From positions 62,001-126,000 of the forward strand of contig JBEEOW010000002.1 of NCBI GenBank assembly GCA_041191405.1: a stretch of 64,000 nt of DNA, given 5' to 3'. This document shows positions 8,657 to 16,629 of the stretch, one piece after another. Position 1 is the stretch's first letter. Each line of letters opens with the position of its first letter. The stretch is from JBEEOW01 sp041191405. Its GTDB lineage: Bacteria > Bacteroidota > Bacteroidia > Cytophagales > UBA9547. The notes beneath the pieces were generated by a model that searched no databases, had not been told where the DNA came from, and saw only the letters and a list, made by a program, of their open reading frames with translations. Position numbers and translations under genes: made by a program.

Positions 8657-8702
8657 CCATGGGTTAAAACCCATGGCTATGATATCATCGTCCCTATGGG
8701 AC
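8657..8702. repeat. Double-hairpin REP-like element
   Basis: Two adjacent inverted repeats lie between the MORN genes: CCATGGGTT-AA-AACCCATGG at 8657-8676 and GTCCC-TAT-GGGAC at 8690-8702. The sequence is G+C-richer than its surroundings and looks like a dispersed intergenic repeat rather than a simple terminator, because no T-run follows either hairpin. Confidence 0.65.
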
Positions 8703-8722
8703 TAATTATATAACTTTAAATT

Positions 8723-8755
8723 TATCTTAAGTCTTGTGTCTTCTGTCTTAAATCT
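8723..8755. repeat. Degenerate CTTAAGTCTT repeat run
   Basis: Units such as CTTAAGTCTTGTGTCTTCTG occur just downstream of the 641-residue MORN gene. The same family appears at 16572-16626 and within 55431-55526. Confidence 0.55.
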
Positions 8756-8759
8756 ATTT

Positions 8760-10685
8760 CTAATCCATATTTCGTTCTTCTACCAATTTACCTTCTTCGT
8801 AAATTTTCCAAATACCAACCATTTCGTCATTTTCATAGACACCCTCTGCGGCATTTCTACCTTGCTCATCAAAATATGACCATTTACCTATTCTGTCGCC
8901 ATTCTTCATTTCACCTGTACCCGAAACTTTGTTTGTAGCTGGATGATAATAAGTCCATTTCCCGTTTGGTAAACCGTTAACAAAATTACCTTCACTCACT
9001 TTTACACCAAATCCATTATAGCCTATTCGAATTCCATTTCCATTTTCGAAAGTACCTTTGTCTTTGGTAGTTCCATCAGCTAAATAAAAATCGCCAAGTT
9101 TGGTTAATTTACCATTATCCCACCACTCTTCTTGTTGCAATTGTTTGTTATTGTAATAATAAGCCCATTTGCCGTGTTCCTTACCATTTAAATTGTAATC
9201 ACCTGTCGCTGATAGTTCTCCATCTTCAAAATATTCCCTCCAAGTTCCCACTTGTAAACCTGCAGCATATTCCCCAATAGATTCTAATTTTCCATTTGGG
9301 TGATAAATTTTCCATTCGCCATATTCCAAACCTTGGTCAAATGCTCCTTCCATTGATAAAGTTCCATCTTCAAAATAACCTAACCAATAGCCTTGTTTTA
9401 AACCATTTACATAATCGCCTTCATTTGCAACAACACTATCTTCGTAGTATTCAAACCATTCGCCTTCTTGTAAATCATTTTTGTATGCTCCAATGGAATG
9501 AAGTACACCGTTATCATAATATTCTTCAGCTATTCCATTTTTCTGACCGTTTTTATAATCGATTTCGGTAAATAATTCGCCTTCTTCATAAAATTCAGCC
9601 CAAGTTGAATCTTCTAAGCCGTTTTTGTACCAACCTTCAATTTTTAATTTCCCTTCCTCTTCATAATACTCAACATACTTACCTGTTAGTTTTCCAGCTT
9701 TAAAAATAGCTTGTGATTGTAAAGGACCAAAATCATAATATCTTTTAGTAAATCCTTCGAGTAAACCTTCTTTGTAATTTTGTTCAGAAGCCAAAATTTT
9801 GTCTGGACCAGGATAGTAATAACGAGTAGTTCCGCTTAATAAACCATTTCTGTAATTTTCTTCAAACCAAATTTCATCTTTATTAAAATAACCTTTACGT
9901 ACTCCGTTTCCATTTTTAAAAGTTCCTTTTGGCATTACATTTCCTTTTTTATCTAAAAAATCCGACACATTAAACAACGTACCTTTTTGATAAGTAAGGG
10001 TTTGCATTGGTTTTCCTTCTTCGTAAAACAATTTCCAATCGCCTACTTTTTTACCTAATTCATAACTACCTTGCTCAGCCAAATTTCCATTTTCAAAATA
10101 ATATTCCCAAGCACCATCTTCTTTACCAAGTACATGTTGCCCTTTAACTTTTGGTTTACCGTTTGACAAAAATTCAGTATAAGCTCCATTTAATGAATCA
10201 TTTACAAAACTTGTTTCTAAAGTTAAAACGCCATTATTCCAATATTTTGCCAAACCATTTTTGGTATCATTTGCAAAAGTTTCCTCAGAAATTTGTTTCC
10301 CTTCTTGGGTATAAAAAGTCCATGTACCGTTTTTCTTTCCTTCTTTATAAGCACCAATTGCCTCAATTGCTCCACCAATAAAATATTGCGTCCAAACCGA
10401 ATCAGGTTGATTATTTTTGTAAGAAGTTTGTAATTGCAAGTCTCCATTTGGATAAAACTCTTTGTATGTACCAACCTGAATATCATTTACATAAAAGGCG
10501 GTAGATGAAAGTCGGCCATTGTCGTAATAGTATTTCCACAAACCATCTTTTAAGCCGTTTTTCAAAATACCTTCAGATTTAGTTTGTTTATTTTCATACT
10601 CAGTACGAGTAATTTGAGCAAAAGCAAGCACTGAAAACAATGTCAGAAATGCAAATAGAGTACTTTTAAGCAAAAACTTGTTCAT
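8760..10685 (-). CDS. Secreted MORN-repeat-variant protein (641 aa)
   Basis: The longest frame reaches back to 10757, but the Met at 10685 begins a proper signal peptide (MNKFLLKSTLFAFLTLFSVLAFAQ), so I start there. The rest is an almost unbroken array of more than 20 MORN-variant units of about 23 residues, such as KDGLWKYYYDNGRL, KNGTWTFYTQEGK and EYGEWKIYHPNGKL. It should fold as a long beta solenoid-like rod in the periplasm or on the cell surface, probably for binding. No catalytic motif is seen. The gene starts 75 bp after the 7TM receptor gene on the same strand, which suggests co-transcription. The name antitoxin used for this fold is not supported here. Confidence 0.83.
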   Translation of the reverse strand: MNKFLLKSTLFAFLTLFSVLAFAQITRTEYENKQTKSEGILKNGLKDGLWKYYYDNGRLSSTAFYVNDIQVGTYKEFYPNGDLQLQTSYKNNQPDSVWTQYFIGGAIEAIGAYKEGKKNGTWTFYTQEGKQISEETFANDTKNGLAKYWNNGVLTLETSFVNDSLNGAYTEFLSNGKPKVKGQHVLGKEDGAWEYYFENGNLAEQGSYELGKKVGDWKLFYEEGKPMQTLTYQKGTLFNVSDFLDKKGNVMPKGTFKNGNGVRKGYFNKDEIWFEENYRNGLLSGTTRYYYPGPDKILASEQNYKEGLLEGFTKRYYDFGPLQSQAIFKAGKLTGKYVEYYEEEGKLKIEGWYKNGLEDSTWAEFYEEGELFTEIDYKNGQKNGIAEEYYDNGVLHSIGAYKNDLQEGEWFEYYEDSVVANEGDYVNGLKQGYWLGYFEDGTLSMEGAFDQGLEYGEWKIYHPNGKLESIGEYAAGLQVGTWREYFEDGELSATGDYNLNGKEHGKWAYYYNNKQLQQEEWWDNGKLTKLGDFYLADGTTKDKGTFENGNGIRIGYNGFGVKVSEGNFVNGLPNGKWTYYHPATNKVSGTGEMKNGDRIGKWSYFDEQGRNAAEGVYENDEMVGIWKIYEEGKLVEERNMD

Positions 10686-10760
10686 CATTTTTATCATTAT
10701 ATTGGGTAAAAATAATAATTTAATTGGAATGTTCTTAGATGAAATGTAACAAAACAAAAA

Positions 10761-12599
10761 TTAATTTTCGGTATAAACCAATTCTTCCCAAATAAATTTC
10801 TTTTTGTTGGGAAATTTTGCTTGAAATTGAGCTAATCGTTCTTGAACTTTTTGCTTGAATTTCCAACATGTATTTTTAGATAATTCAGTAATTTCAACTA
10901 AGTCATCGAGTGTGTAAGTTTTACTTCCTGAGGTAGTTAAGTAAGCTAAATAAAATGCTTTTGGCAGAGGAAACTTCACACCATGAAACAAAGTATCTGC
11001 TGTGGATGATTCAACATAATCGCATTTTGAACACTTACGTGAACGTAGTTTTTGTACACTTGCATATTTATCATTTCCACATTTTTTACATTTATAACCT
11101 GACTTCCATTTTAATTCTTCAATATATTTTTGACACGAAATTTCATTTGGAAATGCTTTGGTAAACTCCTCAAAACTAAGGTCTTGCAAAACAACCCTTG
11201 CTCTTACTTCAGATGAAAGCTTTTTATTTAAATCCCATTTATCTTTATCTAGCTGAACATTCACTGTTTTTAATTGAAGCATATATTCCTCTAATTTTTT
11301 ATTTGCTTCTTCAAGCAATGAAGTACGTTCTTGAACCTTTTTTTCTAATTCTAAATTTACTTTTTCTTTAAGTTCGTTTTTTTCTTTAAGTTCTTGTAAC
11401 AATCTTTTTAATGCTTTGTCTTTCTCAATTTTTAATGTTCTAAGTTTTTCTCCAATTGCAAATGTCATTACAATTACTTCTAATAAAATTCCAAAGTATA
11501 GTGCATTTATTGTAAAAAAATTAGTTGGTATTACTGTAAACATTCTCAATTCATTGATAATCAAACTAAACAATATTAAACTGTAAGCAAGAACAAACAA
11601 TTTTGCAGTATATATTTTTTTGAAATACAACCGCAATGCAACAATGTACAAAGTTATATAAATCGAAACGTGAGCAACACTTATTATTTCAGGTAAAAAT
11701 TTAACAAAAAACTCATCTAAAAACTTGATTAACAAATAAATAAATACTGCAATCAATATTGCTTTAAAATCATTTTTTGCATATTTATTTACTTCTATAA
11801 ACGAAATACTATACCATAAAAAAGTACCTATAAAACTCCAAGGTGCTATGTAATAATTAAACCAATAATTTAAAAATGAATGATTTGGCCATAAATAGGT
11901 AAAAGCTAATCCATCAATGGTTGCACAAAGTAAAATACAACTAACAATGTAAAGTACATATTTAATGTATAATTTTTCTCTACTATAAATAAATAATATA
12001 CTGTTATATAAACATACAATCAATAAAATACCGTAAAAAAAACCTAGCAGTAAATGTTCTTTTACAATGTTAACTGCAAAATTTTCAAAAGTTTGGATTT
12101 TAAACAAAAATGACGAAATATCATGGTTCTTTACTTTAATAAAAACATCATTTTTCCCTTTTTTTAGTTGTGATAATTCAAAAACAGGTCGGTTTAATTG
12201 ATACGAATGCTTATCTCTTAAATTAATAAAATGACCAGTTTTTAATATTTCATTATTTATATGTACCTCTGTTATCGGAGCATAAATTGTAATAATTTCA
12301 AATAACCAATCTCTATCATCAAAATTGTTAATTTCTAAATGAACCCAAAAAGTATGAAATGAATTTAAGCTCTGAAAATTTTCAAATCTTGATTTTTTTA
12401 AAAACTTTCCTTCTTTAGAAAGCTGTTTTATTTGTGCAAAGTTTAAATTACCTGTTTCATCAGAATATATTTTAAAATCAATTTTTTTAGAATAAAATTC
12501 ATCAATATCATTATTCAATACCACTTCAGCATTTAATTGAAATGGAAATATTAAAACAAAAATCAGAAATATTGAAGAGAATATTTTTTTCAAAATCAA
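10761..12599 (-). CDS. 7TM-DISM membrane receptor fused to a transposase-type (IS1595-like) zinc ribbon and helical module
   Basis: The 612-residue protein has a signal peptide (1-24) and an extracellular 7TMR-DISM sensor domain (about 30-170, WVHLEINNF and WLFEI). Seven membrane helices follow (about 180-395), then a cytoplasmic coiled coil (about 395-465). In place of a kinase or GGDEF output domain, residues about 470-605 match the front half of IS1595-type transposases. That part has an FPNEISCQKYIEELKW lead-in, zinc-ribbon cysteines C504, C507, C523 and C526, the STADTLFHGVKFPLPKAF box, and a helix-turn-helix-like stretch (TLDDLVEITELSKNTCWKF). The DDE nuclease domain is absent. I infer a membrane receptor that may bind DNA. 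No ATG is available: TTG at 12599 or 12593 (then MKKIFSS) must be the start. It heads a same-strand run with two MORN genes. Confidence 0.85.
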   Translation of the reverse strand: MILKKIFSSIFLIFVLIFPFQLNAEVVLNNDIDEFYSKKIDFKIYSDETGNLNFAQIKQLSKEGKFLKKSRFENFQSLNSFHTFWVHLEINNFDDRDWLFEIITIYAPITEVHINNEILKTGHFINLRDKHSYQLNRPVFELSQLKKGKNDVFIKVKNHDISSFLFKIQTFENFAVNIVKEHLLLGFFYGILLIVCLYNSILFIYSREKLYIKYVLYIVSCILLCATIDGLAFTYLWPNHSFLNYWFNYYIAPWSFIGTFLWYSISFIEVNKYAKNDFKAILIAVFIYLLIKFLDEFFVKFLPEIISVAHVSIYITLYIVALRLYFKKIYTAKLFVLAYSLILFSLIINELRMFTVIPTNFFTINALYFGILLEVIVMTFAIGEKLRTLKIEKDKALKRLLQELKEKNELKEKVNLELEKKVQERTSLLEEANKKLEEYMLQLKTVNVQLDKDKWDLNKKLSSEVRARVVLQDLSFEEFTKAFPNEISCQKYIEELKWKSGYKCKKCGNDKYASVQKLRSRKCSKCDYVESSTADTLFHGVKFPLPKAFYLAYLTTSGSKTYTLDDLVEITELSKNTCWKFKQKVQERLAQFQAKFPNKKKFIWEELVYTEN

Positions 12600-12765
12600 A
12601 ATCGTTACTATTATACAACAATATTGAAAAAAATATAGCTATAAAGCAAATTTTGAGGTTTTATTCCGTTATTAAAGTACGAAAATACCGATTATAATAA
12701 TAGATAAAAAAGAGATTTTTTATGATTTTTTGAATAAAAAATAAATTTATATTGGTAACATATAA

Positions 12766-12773
12766 TACATTTG
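12766..12773 (+). promoter_or_regulatory. -7 box TACATTTG ahead of a candidate small RNA
   Basis: An exact match to the Bacteroidota -7 consensus TAnnTTTG. No TTTG lies at the ideal 19-bp distance upstream, so the promoter is moderate at best. Initiation would fall at about 12779. Confidence 0.4.
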
Positions 12774-12778
12774 TAAAG

Positions 12779-12920
12779 TCAAATAAAACAAAAGCACTTA
12801 TCATCATCCCCAGCTGAGCGTTTGTATTATTTGTAAAATAAAATCAAAAATCATAAAGATATTTTTTGGGTGTTTTGCTTGAGCCCGTGACATGTAATGT
12901 GTCTCGGGTTTTTGTTTTTT
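12779..12920 (+). ncRNA. Candidate small non-coding RNA of about 140 nt
   Basis: The 400-bp divergent gap 12600-12999 has no ORF of note on either strand. On the plus strand it holds a unit running from a -7 box (12766-12773) to a strong intrinsic terminator (12882-12922). The region between contains a local G+C-rich patch (CATCATCCCCAGCTGAGCG) in very A/T-rich surroundings, as structured RNAs often do, and a short CCCA/TGGG complementarity. I do not recognise it as 6S, SRP, tmRNA or a known riboswitch. It ends about 80 nt before the UbiA-like gene, so a leader with attenuation is an alternative. Confidence 0.4.
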
Positions 12921-12922
12921 TT
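12882..12922 (+). terminator. Intrinsic terminator of the candidate small RNA
   Basis: The stem pairs CCCG (12884-12887) with CGGG (12905-12908). After a T-T mismatch it continues as GACA (12889-12892) with TGTC (12900-12903). It is followed by TTTTTGTTTTTTTT, a textbook U-tract. Confidence 0.8.
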
Positions 12923-12999
12923 AATCACTAAGCTCTTGTAACTTAAAAAAACAAAAACAAAAAATAGTTTATCTAAATTTTAGTTTATAAATTAGATTT

Positions 13000-13833
13000 A
13001 TGAATAAATCTATTTTTCAAAATAGCATTAACAATACTCCATTAAATACTATTTTTTCATTTTTATATTTTAGCAATTTATGGGTTGCTCTAAATATTTC
13101 AATTTTAGCAATCCTTGGTGCTGAAATATTTAACATTAAATACAATTACACCCAAGCAATTAACCTATTTTTACTAGCATGGATAAGCTATACTTGGCCT
13201 TTATTTATTACTACATTATCTCCTCATTTTACTCCTATAACATCAAAAGAAATATATTTCAGCAAACACAAAAAGACAATTTCATTCATCATAATTTCGA
13301 TTATTTTATTTGAAATATTCTCCTTGATTTATCTTAAAATATTCGACAAAAACATTTTCAATAAATTAATAATTTTAGGATTTTGTACTTCATTGTACAT
13401 TATTCCATTCTTAAACACAGGAATTAGACAAATAAATTTTATTAAAATTATATATATATCATTATCATGGGCATTTATTTCAATTTTGTATTTGCCATTG
13501 TATAGTAAAGAAACTATAATCTATTTTATTTTTCAAACCTGTATCATATTCTTAATCACGCTACCTTTTGATAAAAAAGATATACTTATTGATGCTAAAT
13601 TGGGTTTAAAAACATTCGAAAACTCATTTTCAAGCAAACAACTTATTTTTATCAAACTTTTTTTAACTGCAATAATTCTTATCTGCTTACAATATATGTC
13701 AATAAATATAACTCACATAGGCTTTGTTTCATTTATTTTATTATTAATACCATTCAGCAAAAAAACTTGGTATTTTGTACTTCTTGATGGAATTCCATTT
13801 TTTCAATTTATAATTTTTAAATTGATGAAATAA
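13000..13833 (+). CDS. UbiA-like polytopic membrane protein
   Basis: The 277-residue protein has about eight hydrophobic helices. The stretch LPFDKKDILIDAKLGLKTF (about 188-206) resembles the second Asp motif of UbiA prenyltransferases as found in Bacteroidota homologues. The first Asp-rich motif (NDxxDxxxD) is not visible; the equivalent place reads WISYTWPLF. It may therefore be a catalytically altered UbiA relative or an uncharacterised membrane protein with the same fold. The gene is extremely A/T-rich. It lies between the candidate small RNA and the CAP-OmpA gene on the same strand. Confidence 0.6.
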   Translation: MNKSIFQNSINNTPLNTIFSFLYFSNLWVALNISILAILGAEIFNIKYNYTQAINLFLLAWISYTWPLFITTLSPHFTPITSKEIYFSKHKKTISFIIISIILFEIFSLIYLKIFDKNIFNKLIILGFCTSLYIIPFLNTGIRQINFIKIIYISLSWAFISILYLPLYSKETIIYFIFQTCIIFLITLPFDKKDILIDAKLGLKTFENSFSSKQLIFIKLFLTAIILICLQYMSINITHIGFVSFILLLIPFSKKTWYFVLLDGIPFFQFIIFKLMK

Positions 13834-13939
13834 TTCAATAATTTTCATAATCCATGCTATTTTATTAGATTTGAAACAATTATATGAATTCGATTAAGAA
13901 TAAATCGTTGAAATTAAATACTGGATTCCCTATTTTAAG

Positions 13940-16378
13940 ATGAAGAAAATAAAATATTACATATTATTAGTTTTAATTTCAATTATAACCTCAAAAGTAT
14001 CAGCTCAAGTAGAACTTGACAAAAGTATTAATTGGAACTCTTTTGACACTCACTTACTTCATGAAGCTTTCAATAATAGAATAAATTTTATTAGAGATTC
14101 ATTAAAACTTCACAAATTAGAACAAGACGAAGTTCTTGACAAAGCGGCTCTGTTACAAGCAAATTTTTGCCTAAAATCAAACAAAACAACTGATTTACAA
14201 AGCAATAAAAAATTCAAAACCGTTAATGAAAGAGTTATTTTTTATGATGGAGACCACGAACAAGTTGCTGAAAACGTAGGTTATTATCAAGAAACAAGCA
14301 AAATTGACTCAAATAATGCAAGTTATAATTCAATTGCAAACTCAGTATTAAAATCATGGTTGAAATCAAAAAATGGGAACAAAAATTTTTCTAATCCACT
14401 GTTTTATCATTCAGGTTTACAATTCGCTTTTAATAGCAAAACTAAAAAATTATATGTTGTATTAGTTTTTGGTACACTACCATTAACTGTTGAAGGTAAA
14501 CATTCTCCAGCTAATGCTTATAATATTGGTGCATTTAGGTCAAAAGATTGTAAATCATGTAAAGAAGCAATTGATTCATTATTCAAAACTCAAATAAATT
14601 TTGGAATAATTGAAAAAGATGGAAAAGCTGTGCTAATGTGCTCAGATATAGATTATTTCAAAAAAGTATTTAGCGGAAATTATTATTTTTCTGCTGATTT
14701 AATTATGAAACAACAGTTTGCATGCGATAAACCAACAACTTTACACTGTTCGCCATATCATGATGGATATTTATTTAAACCCATTAGTAAAAGTGCCATT
14801 TTAAAGAATAATTTATCAAAAGATGGCGCTGTGTTTTCAGTAATTGGCGAAATTCCATTTAACTTATTGGAGCAATATGAACTTAATCTTGTAGTGTTAA
14901 AAAAACGTTCATTTTCTTCAGTAAAATCTCACTGTTTTACTTTAATTCAATCTCCAAGTTATGGATTTAATTTGAGTATTTTACCTCCTGCTTTTAAAGC
15001 AGATTATGACAATAATAATGACTCAGTTATTGTAAAGAAAAAAGAATTAAAGTTTGAGATTCCATTTAAAAAAGACAAATACGAATACTCACAAGAAGAT
15101 ATACGTGCGTTTATTGATTCCTTGAATTTGAATAAATTCAACATTACTAAAATTAATTTAACTGCTTATGCCTCTGTTGAAGGAGACTCATTATACAACC
15201 TTAACTTACAAAAAAAACGTGCGGAAAGTATTGTAAAAGCTTTTCAATCAGTTCAAGATGGAAATATCCGAACAAAAATTACCACTTTTGAAAACTGGCA
15301 AGCATTTAAAAAGGATATCAGAAATACTAACCATAGCAACTTATTGCTGTTGAGTAAGGCCGAAATCAAAAAAGAGTTAAAAAATGATACCATTGCAAGA
15401 GATTTAGAATCAATACTTGCATCGCACAGAAAAGCTGTTGTAAAACTTCAAACCGAAGAAAAAATCACATACAACTTTGGTCCGGAAGAGATTTTTAAAC
15501 AATACCAAGCTGCGCTGAACGACTCTTTAATGCCTATCAAAAACAAAATTTTGATTCAGAAAAAGTTGTTTGGATTTATAGTTGAAAACAAGTTTGAAAT
15601 AAGCAATTTGATAAATGCACCAATTAAAGAAAATGCTTCAAATATGAAGTTAATCAACAACCAAATTGCTCTTAAATATCAAATTAACAAAGAATTACCA
15701 AATTTTTACCAATTACAAGAATATGAAAAACTAGCCAAAAACTACCTACCTATACTTTTTGGAATATACTCTTTGATGGTTCAGCATTGGTATAGCAACC
15801 AAAACATTAGTATTGATTACAACAAACTAAAAAGAGGAATTGAAAACTTGTACGAACGTAGTGTAATTGACGATGGAGAGTATTACAAACTAATGATGAG
15901 CTACAACATTGCAGCTGCAAATTATTTTAAAATTAGAAATGATTTTAAACAAGAGAAAAAAGCTGTAAAATTTATTTCAAGCTATTACGAAAATGCAGTT
16001 TTAACAAATAAAGAAGCATACATATTGGCTAACTTTTTTGTGTATCACAAACAATATAAAAATGCAATAAATTTACTTGCACCAAGAGTAAATGCAACTG
16101 ATATTGACGAAGATGTATTATTTTATTATTTAAGTTTGGCTGTATACCAAAATTCACAAACTGAAAAAGAGGATTTTGACCAAAAACTTGAAAAAGCGCT
16201 TGAATTAAATAAAGAAAGATTCTGTAAATTATTTGGTTACCCGGCACTATCGTTTCAATTAATGAAAGATGGTAAAATGAAAAACCAATATTGCGAATCG
16301 TGTCAAGGTGTGTTAGAAGGCTCACAAGAAAGTATTCAAAAACAATTGAAAGAAGGCGAAAATAGGATTGAGAAGTAA
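13940..16378 (+). CDS. Exported CAP (SCP) domain protein with OmpA-like domain and helical C-terminus
   Basis: This is an 812-residue secreted protein with signal peptide MKKIKYYILLVLISIITSKVSAQ. Residues about 40-178 form a CAP/SCP-type domain (NNRINFIRDSL, AENVGYYQ, VLKSWLKSKNG, FYHSGLQFAF, YVVLVFG), with a His in the expected HSG position. After a Cys-containing linker (CKSC; AFACDKP-like region) comes an OmpA-like domain at about 370-440 (AYASVEGDSLYNLNLQKKRAES), as in peptidoglycan-associated envelope proteins. The remaining 350 residues are helical and TPR-like. The combination suggests a periplasmic or outer-membrane protein tied to the cell wall; its activity is unknown. It converges on ccoG across a palindromic element and a terminator. 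Confidence 0.75.
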   Translation: MKKIKYYILLVLISIITSKVSAQVELDKSINWNSFDTHLLHEAFNNRINFIRDSLKLHKLEQDEVLDKAALLQANFCLKSNKTTDLQSNKKFKTVNERVIFYDGDHEQVAENVGYYQETSKIDSNNASYNSIANSVLKSWLKSKNGNKNFSNPLFYHSGLQFAFNSKTKKLYVVLVFGTLPLTVEGKHSPANAYNIGAFRSKDCKSCKEAIDSLFKTQINFGIIEKDGKAVLMCSDIDYFKKVFSGNYYFSADLIMKQQFACDKPTTLHCSPYHDGYLFKPISKSAILKNNLSKDGAVFSVIGEIPFNLLEQYELNLVVLKKRSFSSVKSHCFTLIQSPSYGFNLSILPPAFKADYDNNNDSVIVKKKELKFEIPFKKDKYEYSQEDIRAFIDSLNLNKFNITKINLTAYASVEGDSLYNLNLQKKRAESIVKAFQSVQDGNIRTKITTFENWQAFKKDIRNTNHSNLLLLSKAEIKKELKNDTIARDLESILASHRKAVVKLQTEEKITYNFGPEEIFKQYQAALNDSLMPIKNKILIQKKLFGFIVENKFEISNLINAPIKENASNMKLINNQIALKYQINKELPNFYQLQEYEKLAKNYLPILFGIYSLMVQHWYSNQNISIDYNKLKRGIENLYERSVIDDGEYYKLMMSYNIAAANYFKIRNDFKQEKKAVKFISSYYENAVLTNKEAYILANFFVYHKQYKNAINLLAPRVNATDIDEDVLFYYLSLAVYQNSQTEKEDFDQKLEKALELNKERFCKLFGYPALSFQLMKDGKMKNQYCESCQGVLEGSQESIQKQLKEGENRIEK

Positions 16379-16403
16379 TACCAATTTTAACTTAAGTATA
16401 ATT

Positions 16404-16518
16404 AGCGAAAAATTTACTTTACTAATGCTTCGACAAGCTCAGCAACCGTAAAGTTAATTTTTCGAGTAACCATTACTCGAAAACGGTCACTGAGCTTGTC
16501 GAAGTGTTAGTTTTCGCT
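16404..16518. repeat. 115-bp nested inverted repeat with CTTCGACAAGCTCAG arms
   Basis: The arms CTTCGACAAGCTCAG (16428-16442) and CTGAGCTTGTCGAAG (16490-16504) are perfect inverted repeats. An inner palindrome TTTTCGAGTAA/TTACTCGAAAA and an outer pair AGCGAAAA/TTTTCGCT extend the cruciform. It looks like a small non-autonomous mobile or REP-like unit. It sits between convergent genes, where insertion does no harm. Confidence 0.75.
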
Positions 16519-16532
16519 GTAAAAACATAAAA

Positions 16533-16563
16533 AAATCCTTAACACAAATAGCATTAAGGATTT
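16533..16563. terminator. Convergent terminator hairpin
   Basis: A 10-bp perfect stem AAATCCTTAA/TTAAGGATTT with an 11-nt loop, A-rich before and T-rich after. It can serve the CAP-OmpA gene from the left and ccoG from the right. Confidence 0.6.
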
Positions 16564-16571
16564 AATAATTT

Positions 16572-16626
16572 TATCTTAAGTCTTAAGTCTTAAGTCTTCC
16601 GTCTTAAGTCTTCCTTCTTAAGTCTA
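16572..16626. repeat. CTTAAGTCTT tandem degenerate repeat
   Basis: Five to six copies of (C)TTAAGTCTT, with variants CTTCCGTC and CTTCCTTC, fill the space up to the stop codon of ccoG at 16630. The family recurs at 8723-8755 and 55431-55526. Confidence 0.7.
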
Positions 16627-16629
16627 AAC

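Noticed and set aside
7978..10685. Toxin-antitoxin system (YwqK-type antitoxin label)
   Set aside because: Both MORN proteins have signal peptides and no toxin gene is adjacent.
10686..10757. Longer N-terminus of the 641-residue MORN protein
   Set aside because: The extension would bury the signal peptide that begins at the Met 10685.
10761..11170. Insertion sequence remnant of the IS1595 family
   Set aside because: The zinc-ribbon part is in one uninterrupted frame with the receptor, and no DDE domain, terminal inverted repeats or target duplications are visible. A domesticated domain is the better reading.
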